Below are positions 55,221-64,000 of a stretch of 64,000 nucleotides of DNA, one piece after another (position 1 is the stretch's first letter; every line of letters begins with the position of its first letter). Both the position numbers and the translations under genes were made by a program. The notes beneath the pieces were generated by a model, which worked only from the letters and a program-made list of their open reading frames with translations, was not told the origin of the DNA and did not search any database. This stretch comes from Plectosphaerella cucumerina (Eukaryota > Ascomycota > Sordariomycetes > Glomerellales > Plectosphaerellaceae), in contig JAGPXD010000006.1 in NCBI GenBank assembly GCA_020746995.1, positions 620,001-684,000 on the forward strand, given 5' to 3'.

Positions 55221-58200
55221 GGAGGGGGCTCGGGATGTGTGGCGGATGGGGTCGCTGCGAGAGACCGGTAGCGCAGGCGGGCATGAAAATGCACGTCGTG
55301 TACATGGCGCAGCGGGTGCGAACACAGATAGAGAGAGTCAACATGTTTATGCCCCGTTACCACGAACCTCGTATGCCGGGGATCTCGGTTGCCGTTGCCA
55401 CGTGAGCAGCCTGTGTGGTGCGTGATACAGTGTTCCACCCCGGGGTCGAGTCACATCCCAAACGGCCGGAGAAATGCAGGTCCTATACGCCCTACACGCG
55501 GGCGAGGACGTGCCATGTCGGATTCGTTAGAGAGTCGTTGGCAGTTGATGAGCCTCTCCAAGCCCGTGCGCTAGACTTCTCGCCGCATGAACCCCTCGAT
55601 GGGAGCCTTGAGCTCGGGCGGGAGCCATTCTTTGACATGGCCTGTCAGGACGGGGACTATCAATAGATGAGAGAATGGATGCGTGGAGGGCAGACGGGCG
55701 GTGGGGGGGTTAGAGGCGATGTCAGGTTGCATGGATGGGTAAGTAGATGGCCGTCCGGAGGGACGGGAGGCGGGAGGCTGGGATGACCATGTGAAACAAT
55801 GGCATCAACGAGCGGCCCCCTGGGTTCGGACGAAGCGAGAGCTCGGCGGGGGGGACGAGGGTGAGTTTTCCCTCGACACGTTGTCGAACGGAGCATCATG
55901 TCGATATCGTGTCATCGGCGGTCGGTGGCCGGGGGCGCTGAGGCAGTACGGGTAGGATGCATGCTATGGACGGCCGATCGGCCGGCGGCTGAAGGAGGGA
56001 GCAGGGGGGCACGGGGATGCGCAGATTCATGCTCGTCTACCCGCGGCAAGCCTCCCAATACTCCTGGCCCGCCCGTCTGGCCCTTGCACGGCGCAGGGCT
56101 TCCATGGACCCTGGTGATGGAAGCATCTGAGACGAGAGGACCGCAGGGACGAGGTGGCCGGAGCGAGGCCGAGGAGGAGCGGTTGTCGGTGGCGGGCCAG
56201 TCCCGGTGGCGGAGGGTTTCAGCGCAGAGGACACCCAGCCCGATACGGCGCGCCCCCCGGTTTGATCGCCGGCGTGTCAGCAAGGGCCGCCCGCCGGTGC
56301 ATCGGAGCAGACGCACAGGGGGGCAGATGGCAAGACCACGATTTCTTTCTCCGGCAGGCGGGGGCGAGAGGGAGGAGGCGAGGCAGATGCAAAATGGTCA
56401 TGTGATGATGGGAAGAGGGAGGGCTTGGGGAGGGCATGCAGTGTCTGTGCGGGCAGATGGAGAGCTGCAGTAAAAGTATCTCACGTTGTGAAATGAATAG
56501 AGCAATAGTGGGTGGCGATTCTGCAAGTATTGCTCTTCTCTTGGGACAGAGCCGGGCTGGCTGGACTGGTCTCCCTTCTGGAGTTGACTTGTGATATGTT
56601 TTCTGATGAATCACGGCAGATCCAGCCTCTGGCTTTGACAGCCCTGGATAGCCTGGTGCTCCAAGCCTCCAAGCATACTCCCGTCGGTGCTGTGGCCAAC
56701 ATCGATAATCGCACATTGGATGCTGCCGCTGGCTTGATGCCGAGAATGGCGCCCCCTTCCATTGACCATCGACCCTTGAGCGACTGAGCCCCTGCCCCGT
56801 TTCCCACGCTTGGCACCACTCAGAGGCGCAGGGGACCTGCATTGGAGGCAGGCTCACATTGGGAGGAAGCACCGGGCGATTGGAAAAAAAGGGGGGTGTC
56901 GCCAGGTGGGCGGGATGCGAGGGGCGACCAATGCGAGTCGAGGAGAGACATGAATAGGGGGGGCGCAAAAATAGGGGAGGGGGTGCCCAGATCAGATCCA
57001 TTCCCAGATGGATATATCGCGACTTACGCACAGGGGCGCGTCCCGCCCGTCGGAGCAAGAACGTTTTTATCTGACGGGACGGGGGCCTTGGGACCCTCGC
57101 GTGCACGGCGGCGACAGGGCTCCTATATGACACGATCATCTTGTCATTCCGTCTGATAAGCGGCAGTGGTCCAGGCGAAGCAGAGGAGAGGCGACGGTGA
57201 GGGCGAGGGTGGCGCGCGATGTGATGCTACCGGCCGGCCCAAGTTCTCGACTCGCGTGTCCAGTCGTGTTCTTTCGCCCCCTGGAGTTCAAACCGCCGGG
57301 TCGAATCGAGTCACGGCGACACGCAGAACACAGCACGACAGAAAGGCTCACGGGAATTCTTGGCCTCTCCCTCGCAGGCCCGGCCCGGCCGTCCAGCCCT
57401 GTGTCTCGGGGCCCGATGCCCGGGGTGGTTGTTGGCCTGCAATCCCCATCTGTCTGACACAAGCACGGCATTTTGACCCCTTCCACGGCGAGGCTAGCTG
57501 GTTATTCCATTGCTCACGTCCACAGCATCGCAGCAGTCAGGTCCACCGTGTCGGAGAAGAGAAAGAGCAGCAGAAGATGGAGAAGACGGAGCACCTCCCC
57601 TCCCCTCGCCTCGCGGAAAGCTGATCCCTGAACTTTCGGCTCAATTTCACCACGCAGGCCAATTTGGGGCCTTGGTCCCCCTTTCGGCAATTTCCCGCCC
57701 GGCCGGCCCCTGGGCGCTTTCGGCGGGACGACCAGTCGCGGGAGACACCTCCTAGTGAGTGGCCCCTAGGTGCAGACGACACCTGCAGCTGTCAAGTCCA
57801 AGTATTCAATTCAATCCTCCTGTACGGTGGCGAGATGATTGTCAAGTCTGGCTGTTTCCTCACGAGTCAATTCGGCATTTGCCTCCTAAGGGCCAAGACG
57901 CAGCGAGTCGTGCTCTCGTGCCTTCCGTCTGTTCGGAGCGCGCGGGGCAGGTACCCTCGTGCCGTGCCTTCCTTCACTGGCTCGTCGAATATTCCCGATC
58001 CCGTCCGGGCTGGCGGCCTGTGCGAGGGAGACGTGCTTGCCCAGGACACCCCCAGGACCCCCTTTACCTGCCACTCCCTACCCTGTGTCGTTCCTAGACG
58101 TCCCCTTCCATCCACGTTCCCGTCCCTTCCCTTCCCTGCTGGGCCCCGTCCCCAAAATGGGGAAGGGGAAGGGCCCAGGGGGGGGCGATGAGCCTGGCAA

Positions 58201-59114
58201 GCCTGGGTAGCCCCTTCCCAGAGGTGATCCTGGCTCGCGACCTCGTTTGCCAATCTCCCCTCTGCGTTCCCAGACCTTACCCTTTTCTCCCCTTCGACCC
58301 TCTCTCGCCCTCTCTCCTCTTGGACACACCACCTCCTTGTCCATCCTCCTCCTCATCCTTTCTCCTCCTCCCCCCCGCGCCGACCGCCTCTTTAGGTTCG
58401 CTCTCTACCTTCACCTTGCTTCGACTTCTTCTCCCGCGAGCGCCCTCTGTCCCTATACGCTCTCCTTCTCTTTTTTCTTATCACCACCCGCCTCTTAATT
58501 CTTCCTCCCCTTTCCCCCCTCCCCTCCCTACGAGCTTCGACCGTTCCGACCGTGCCAGGCATCTTGTCTGTGTTCGTCCCGCGAGACTCGACTCCTCCAA
58601 ATGCGACCCTAGTCCGCTGCTTCGAGGGAACCCCTTTCAACCAAGAAAAACATCCGGGCTTAGCTTGCCTCCCGCTCGTTCTACCAACATCCATTCGATC
58701 ATTTTTCTTTGACAGCCCCGGCTGCAAGGGACACTTGCACATAGCAAGCTCGCGCTTCCAAAACACCCATTGTGCCCTCCCCCGTCAGCCCGACTCGTCC
58801 TTCGCCCAGCTCCGAGCTGCCTCGTTCGACCACCGGCCCGTCATATTCTCGACGCTCGCTCAAGTCCTCTTCGTTGCCCCGACCTCGCTCGACTCGAACC
58901 ACAGACACCTTCGGGCGCTCTCCGGCATCTGCCACTTTCGAACCAAATACCCCTTTTTGGATACATCGGGCCATTGATTGCCGCCTTACGCTTCTCCTCG
59001 AACGACTCGTTCAACGTCCTGCTCGTGCCTCACCCAGGGCACGTCTAATCCTTCAAAACGGCGGTTCTATCTCACGTCAGCAGGGACAGCCTCGTCCCTC
59101 CGCATCTGCTCGGC
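55221..59114. other. Long intergenic region and MRN1 5' leader
   Basis: About 3.9 kb without a recognisable gene. Open frames of up to about 300 codons exist on both strands (for example 56219-57139 minus) but are composed of Pro/Arg/Ser-rich sequence typical of chance frames in GC-rich DNA. From about 57950 the plus strand is strongly pyrimidine-rich (CCTTCC, CTCTCT runs), suggesting promoter and a long leader for MRN1, with several short upstream ATGs. Confidence 0.5.
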
Positions 59115-61577
59115 ATGCAGGAAATATCTCCTCCCGGCGGCGGCCAGCCCGGCCAGCACGCCCACTCCGGCGGCCGCTTCCCCGGCCACGTCTCCAAGCC
59201 CTCCAACAGTGACACGGGTTTCTCCCACGGCGCCTTCACCTCCAACATCTCGGGCTTCGCCGACAGGCACCCTCGCCGTGGCAACATCCCCACCATCAAC
59301 ACCCAGACCATGCACCATCAGCAGCAGCTTCACCAGCAGCAGTCTCTCGCTCCCGCTTCTGCCGCTGACATGGCCACCCCCGGCACCGGCTTCGACATGC
59401 AGTTCACCCCTCTCCTGCCCTCCCAGCTGCTCCTCGGCAGCCCTTTCCAGCCTGGCACCCCCGCTGCTTTCAACAGCCCCAACTTCCAGATGCCCGCCGG
59501 CTTCCAGCAGCAGCAGCTGAGCCACCAGCAGCAGATTCAGCACCTGCAGAACCTGCAGAACGGCCTCAGCAGCCCCATTCCCCAGAACATGTCGCCCCAG
59601 CAGTACCAGGCCATCGTCTCCCCCTCGACTTATGGCGCGCCCCAGTACTTCCAGCAGCCTCAGTCGCCCACTACCGCCTTCAGCAACATGTCTCTGCAGC
59701 AGCCCACCTCGCCAGTCTCCATGACCCCTGGTATCGTTACCGGCACCAGCCGCACCGTCTACCTCGGAAACATCCCCCCTGACACCTCAGCCGAGGAGAT
59801 CCTGGGCCATGTTAGGAGTGGCCAAATCGAGTCCGTTCGTCTTCTCCCCGACAAGAACTGCGCCTTCATCTCCTTCCTGGACGCCAGCTCCGCCACCCAC
59901 TTCCACTCGGACGCCATCTTGAAAAAGCTCTGCGTCAAGGGCCAGGATATCAAGGTTGGTTGGGGCAAGCCTTCCCAGGTCCCCACCTCGGTCGCCCTCG
60001 CTGTTCAGCAGTCGGGCGCCTCCCGCAACGTCTACCTCGGTAACCTGCCGGAGGAGATCACCGAGGAGGAGCTCCGCGAGGACCTTGGCAAGTTCGGCGC
60101 CATCGACACCATCAAGCTGGTGCGCGAGAAGAACATTGCCTTCATCCACTTCCTCTCCATCTCCAACGCCATCAAGGCCGTCTCCCAGCTCCCCCAGGAG
60201 GCCAAGTGGCAGGCGCCCCGCCGCGTCTACTACGGCAAGGACCGCTGCGCCTACGTCTCCAAGACCCAGCAGCAGAACGCCGCTCAGTACCTGGGTATCG
60301 CTCCCGGCTACGCCCACATGCTCACCGGTGCTGACCGCGACCTTATCTCCAACGCTCTGGCTCAGCAGTCGGTGGCCGCCGCCGCTGTCGCCACTACCGC
60401 TGGTGGCATCGCCAACCTCGGAAACCGCACCATCTACCTTGGCAACATCCACCCCGAGACCACCATTGAGGAGATTTGCAACGTCGTTCGCGGCGGTCTG
60501 CTCCACCACATCCGCTACATCCCCGACAAGCACATCTGCTTCGTCACCTTCATCGATCCCACCGCCGCCGCCTCCTTCTACGCCCTGAGCAACCTGCAGG
60601 GCCTTATGATCCACAACCGCCGGCTCAAGATCGGCTGGGGCAAGCACTCGGGTGGCCTCCCCCCTGCGATTGCCCTGGCCGTTAGCGGCGGCGCCTCGCG
60701 CAACGTGTACATTGGCAACCTCGATGAGACCTGGACCGAGGAGCGTCTGAGGCAGGACTTCTCCGAGTTTGGCGAGATTGAGCTGGTCAACGCCCTTCGC
60801 GAGAAGAGCTGCGCCTTTGTCAACTTCACCAACATCGCCAACGCCATCAAGGCCATCGAGGCTGTCCGCAGCAAGGACGAGTACAAGAAGTTCAAGGTCA
60901 ACTTTGGGAAGGACCGCTGCGGCAACCCTCCCCGCCAGCTGCAGGGCGGCCAACAGCAGCAGCAGCAGCAGGCGCAGTCGCCCCGCAGCGAGACGGTGCC
61001 TTCGCCCCCTCCCACAGGCCCCCCGCCCAGCACCTCGCCCGGCCTCGGCAGCAACAACGGCAGCGGCAGCAACTCGCCGCCTCCCATGACCCTCTTCAAC
61101 CAGTCGGCCAACCCTCTGACCATGTACCTCAACCAGGTGTCACACCAGGCTCAGCACCAGCAGCAGCACCAGCACAGCCAGTACGCTGCGCAGCAGGCTG
61201 CTCTGTTCGGTACCGCCCAGTCCTCTCCCAACGAGCTCACCCTTGAGGTTCCTCCCCAGGGCGGTGCCTCTGGACACCAGCAGTCGGCAAGCATCTCCAA
61301 CGGCTACCCCTCCAACGCCCAGCTGTCTGGCGGAGCTACCACCGTCGGTGGGCTGCTCGCCCCCCGCGCTCAGCACAACCGTGCCGTGAGCCTGCCCGCC
61401 ATCGCGCCCGGCTTCGAGAACGGCATGCCCGCCCCCAATGGCATGTCCGGAGGTGAGGGAGAGCAGCGCCGCGGCCACCACTACCAGGCCAGCTTTGGAG
61501 GCATGGGCGCCGGCGGCTACGGCCTTGCCATTCAGGGAGGCCTGAACGGCTGGGTTGAGGAAGAGGTCGCCAACTAG
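59115..61577 (+). CDS. MRN1: Four-RRM RNA-binding protein, Mrn1 homologue
   Basis: Single-exon ORF of 820 residues. The first ~210 residues are Gln/Pro/Ser-rich, with polyQ stretches. Four RRMs follow: about 213-285 (RTVYLGNIPPDTSAEEIL, RLLPDKNCAFISFLDA), 303-375 (RNVYLGNLPEEITEEEL), 437-510 (RTIYLGNIHPETTIEEI) and 528-605 (RNVYIGNLDETWTEERL). Each carries the RNP2 YLGN/YIGN and an RNP1 of the CAFxxF type. The C-terminal 200 residues are again low-complexity, with polyQ and SPRSETVPSPPPTGPPP. This order matches yeast Mrn1, a cytoplasmic RNA-binding protein. It probably regulates mRNA fate and may enter condensates through its Q-rich tails. Confidence 0.9.
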   Translation: MQEISPPGGGQPGQHAHSGGRFPGHVSKPSNSDTGFSHGAFTSNISGFADRHPRRGNIPTINTQTMHHQQQLHQQQSLAPASAADMATPGTGFDMQFTPLLPSQLLLGSPFQPGTPAAFNSPNFQMPAGFQQQQLSHQQQIQHLQNLQNGLSSPIPQNMSPQQYQAIVSPSTYGAPQYFQQPQSPTTAFSNMSLQQPTSPVSMTPGIVTGTSRTVYLGNIPPDTSAEEILGHVRSGQIESVRLLPDKNCAFISFLDASSATHFHSDAILKKLCVKGQDIKVGWGKPSQVPTSVALAVQQSGASRNVYLGNLPEEITEEELREDLGKFGAIDTIKLVREKNIAFIHFLSISNAIKAVSQLPQEAKWQAPRRVYYGKDRCAYVSKTQQQNAAQYLGIAPGYAHMLTGADRDLISNALAQQSVAAAAVATTAGGIANLGNRTIYLGNIHPETTIEEICNVVRGGLLHHIRYIPDKHICFVTFIDPTAAASFYALSNLQGLMIHNRRLKIGWGKHSGGLPPAIALAVSGGASRNVYIGNLDETWTEERLRQDFSEFGEIELVNALREKSCAFVNFTNIANAIKAIEAVRSKDEYKKFKVNFGKDRCGNPPRQLQGGQQQQQQQAQSPRSETVPSPPPTGPPPSTSPGLGSNNGSGSNSPPPMTLFNQSANPLTMYLNQVSHQAQHQQQHQHSQYAAQQAALFGTAQSSPNELTLEVPPQGGASGHQQSASISNGYPSNAQLSGGATTVGGLLAPRAQHNRAVSLPAIAPGFENGMPAPNGMSGGEGEQRRGHHYQASFGGMGAGGYGLAIQGGLNGWVEEEVAN

Positions 61578-62524
61578 ACGCGTCCGACTGGAAACATTCC
61601 CTTCCCGCGACCGCTCTCGAGTCGCGGGACGGGGGAGACTGCTTAAGGCCTTGTAATTGTGCAAAATCAATCCTTCTTCTTGCCTATTCGTTTCTTCCCA
61701 TTCTCACGGGCACCCTTGATCACCTCTTCATGCACTTGTTTACACACTACAATCTTTACACTAATACGCCTTTTTCACCCCCGCCACGGTTTTCCTTGTA
61801 TCATTTTTTGCCTCGGTCGTCGCTCTCTTGATGCGCCGCCTTTTCTTTTTAAAACAACCTTTTTGCGCTGCCGATGCTGCCGCACTTTTCAAGTTGCAAG
61901 ACGGAGAAATGATGGGATAGGGAGCAGAAACATGGGACGAGGGATTCATGGCGGGAAACGGGGATGGGAGCGGGGCAAATAGGAATAGGACTCCACGACG
62001 GTGCCGCCTGTACTTGTACGGGTCGGGGCACCTGGTCAGAGGGGAGTCAGGACAGGTAGTTGTCGCTAGAAATGCCACGGATGAGCTTTTTGCTCTTCAC
62101 GAACTCCGCAGCCTGTCACTCTCGTTCCTCGCTGGTGGGAAGTACCCAAGTCCCTGGAGGCATGTGATCCAATTGCTTGGGCTATCGAGCCACAACGCTG
62201 TCTTCAATTCTATAGTGTGTCCTCCCGCGGCAAGTTCTTTGCACGCAGGGCCTAATAGCCCATGGCTTCGCTGGTCATAATGCCTGGGTTCCCGACAGGC
62301 CCGCATAATCGGGATCTGAGTCTCATGCAGAGTCGTAACCAACAAGAAAGAGGCTTCCTACCGCCTCTGCCATCCAACAAGTTCATGTGAGGAGGAGGTA
62401 TGTACAGTACGATCGACCTCGCGGCCGGCCAGCGGCCGTTGCCGAGGTTGGTCAAGTACTTGGGGTGTGTGTGTATGTGTGTGAGATGGGCATCACGAGA
62501 TACGGCTGTATACTGAAGCATTGT
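61578..62524. other. Convergent 3' region, MRN1 / histidine phosphatase
   Basis: About 950 bp between convergent stops, containing both 3' UTRs. A T-rich stretch at 61670-61860 is likely MRN1 3' UTR. No conserved ORF. Confidence 0.45.
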
Positions 62525-64000
62525 CTAGTAGCCAGCCGGCTCCGGCTTCGCGGGGAAGGGCGGGGCTCCCGTGTTGGAGTGGCATTGTGTCTTCCAGTCG
62601 GCGGGCGTGAACTTGTCAACGACGGACTTGAAAGCGGCCTGTGACGGGTGAGCGGAGGGGGGATGGGGAGAGGAAGGGGGATACGTACGAGTGTGCAGAA
62701 GGATTCGTCGCCCTCGAGGTGGTTTCCGGGAGTCTTGCAGCCGGGAATGGTGACGGGGCTGTCGTTGTAGCGGAGGCGGACGTAGAAGCCGTCGAGCTTC
62801 TCCTTCTCGGACGGTGTCAGGTCCGGGGTGGGCTTGCGGCCGATGCCTGGGGGAGGGGTTCCCGGGGTGGCGGAGGAGAAGAATGAAGAGAACCAGCCGG
62901 ACCATGTTGGCTGAGCACCGGGAGCGGCCGTTGGGGGCTCGGCCGACACGGGGGCGGGAAGGTCCTTTGCGCGGAACATCTCAACAGCAATGTAGCTGGT
63001 GAATGGGGGCCATTTGTCCTTTCCAAAGGCGCCGAGACTCGATAGCACGGCGGCGAGGGTGGTGTCATGGCAGCCGCTGAGGCCGAACCTTACGGGCACG
63101 CGGGCATCCTTTGCGTCGCCCCTGGGGGCCTGCTGCAGCTCATAGTTGCCGTCGGCTGGCGTCTGTTCTGCGCTACCGACCATGCGGGCGACCACGTCGC
63201 CGAGCAGACCGCCGATGCCGAGAGTCCGATACTCGTTGCTCTCCCTGTAGCCACCATACCACTCCTCGACAGCGATGCGCTCGATAATGGCGACGGCCTT
63301 GGGGTCGTAGAACTCGGCGGGCAGGCGGGTCTCCGGGCCGTGAGCACGGGATGCGTTCATGCTGTCCATGATGCCGGAGAGGCGGGGGTGCGAGTCGACA
63401 GCAACTCTAGGGCTGTCATGGGGCATCCACTTGCCCAGCTTCTTGTTCAGGTAGTCCATTTCTGGGGAGTCATTCCAGCGCTCAGCGGTGCGCTGGGCGA
63501 AGGCGCGGGAGAGCGTTGCGAAGCGGCGGCAGTTTGAGTCGTTGGGGAAGAGAGTCTCGTCCTGGGGGCTACGGGTGAGGATGGTCGGGGGCAGGAAGCC
63601 GGGAACGCGGTTGTTGGCGGGATAGAGGCCGGTGAAGGCCTGCTGCATGGATTCGAGGGCACGGGGGACGGGTGTGGAGCGGAGGTATAAGGACTCGGAG
63701 GAGGCGATTGTATCTGGGAGGAAGCCGAGCTGGTCGACATACAGTTTGCGCATGCGGCGGCCGAGGTCAAAGGTTGTCTGGCGGCCGAGATCAGTCAAGG
63801 CGCCCATGTCACAGACATCGTCGAGCTCGCCCCGGGGTCCGGAGGCGATGACGGGGACGTCGCCTGGGCCAAAGGTCTCGAGGCGGCGGCGCCATTCCAG
63901 CGAGGTATAGTCGCCAGCCTGGGGATCGAGAATGGCAGAGCGCAGCTGGCGAACGGATCGGCAGTAGGGCCAGAAGCCGTGGAGGCCAGTGTTCTGGAAT
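62525..64000 (-). CDS. Histidine acid phosphatase-type protein, 5' end outside window
   Basis: Minus-strand model: an exon from beyond 64000 down to 62689, a 50-nt intron (GTACGT..CACAG), and the last exon 62638..62525. About 475 residues are in the window and the frame is open at the edge (NTGLHGFWPYCRSVRQLRSA). Visible are GALTDLGRQTTFDLGRRMR, LYLRSTPVPRALESMQQAF and the C-terminal catalytic GCHDTTLAAVLSSLGAF (the HD motif of the family). The N-terminal RHGxR should lie upstream, outside the window. Family members hydrolyse phosphomonoesters such as lysophosphatidate or phospho-sugars. The substrate here is unknown. The end reads PAKPEPAGY. Confidence 0.85.

Noticed and set aside
56219..57139. 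306-codon minus-strand ORF
   Set aside because: Low-complexity Pro/Arg/Ser composition, no motif, no conserved block; treated as a chance frame in GC-rich DNA.
1..64000. CRISPR arrays, rRNA or tRNA genes
   Set aside because: No regularly spaced direct repeats and no convincing tRNA or rRNA signature were seen.

Overview
The window looks like chromosomal DNA of a filamentous ascomycete (Pezizomycotina, most likely Sordariomycetes). Host genes have short GT..AG introns of about 50-70 nt. Recognisable products include a fungal CLC channel, neurochondrin, CDC42, Mrn1, a Zn2Cys6 regulator and a GPR1/FUN34 transporter. The repeats carry the dinucleotide signature of repeat-induced point mutation (RIP): CA and TG are scarce, TA is abundant, and CG, CC and CT are retained. 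All host gene models were spliced by eye and lack RNA support.

Layout. (1) 1-6.27 kb is a gene-dense left flank: 5' part of a CLC chloride channel (-), neurochondrin (+), a pyridine nucleotide-disulfide oxidoreductase (+) and VMA22 (-). (2) 6.28-45.97 kb is a ~39.7 kb accessory island. It contains a solo LTR, three pogo/Fot1-type DNA transposons (one split by a later insertion), a Ty3/gypsy chromovirus with a second one nested in it in reverse, a third and different gypsy element, two near-identical 434-bp MITEs and a LINE remnant. Exact target-site duplications were found for four LTR insertions: ATACC (solo LTR), GTGTA (outer gypsy), CTTAT (nested gypsy) and AAATA (third gypsy). Two pockets of unmutated gene-like DNA survive: 25.2-30.7 kb (GPR1/FUN34 transporter, cyanamide hydratase, Zn2Cys6 factor, a frameshifted gene) and 32.7-34.2 kb (a B3/B4-domain protein). 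(3) 45.97-64 kb is the right flank: CDC42, a secreted agmatinase/arginase-family ureohydrolase, cytosolic asparaginyl-tRNA synthetase, the RNA-binding protein Mrn1 and a histidine phosphatase cut by the window edge, with long intergenic or leader regions.

How things fit together. The transporter and cyanamide hydratase are divergently transcribed from a promoter with clustered CGG triplets, and the Zn2Cys6 gene follows. This suggests a small self-regulated catabolic or detoxification cluster (cyanamide to urea, with a solute or ammonium exporter) carried in the island.

The most unusual observation is that the gypsy elements carry an antisense gene between the integrase/chromodomain and the 3' LTR. 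It has spliceosomal introns with TACTAAC-type branch sites. It is visible in the outer element, the nested element, the third element and a relic at 44.4-44.8 kb. Because it is antisense to the genomic RNA, its introns would survive retrotransposition.
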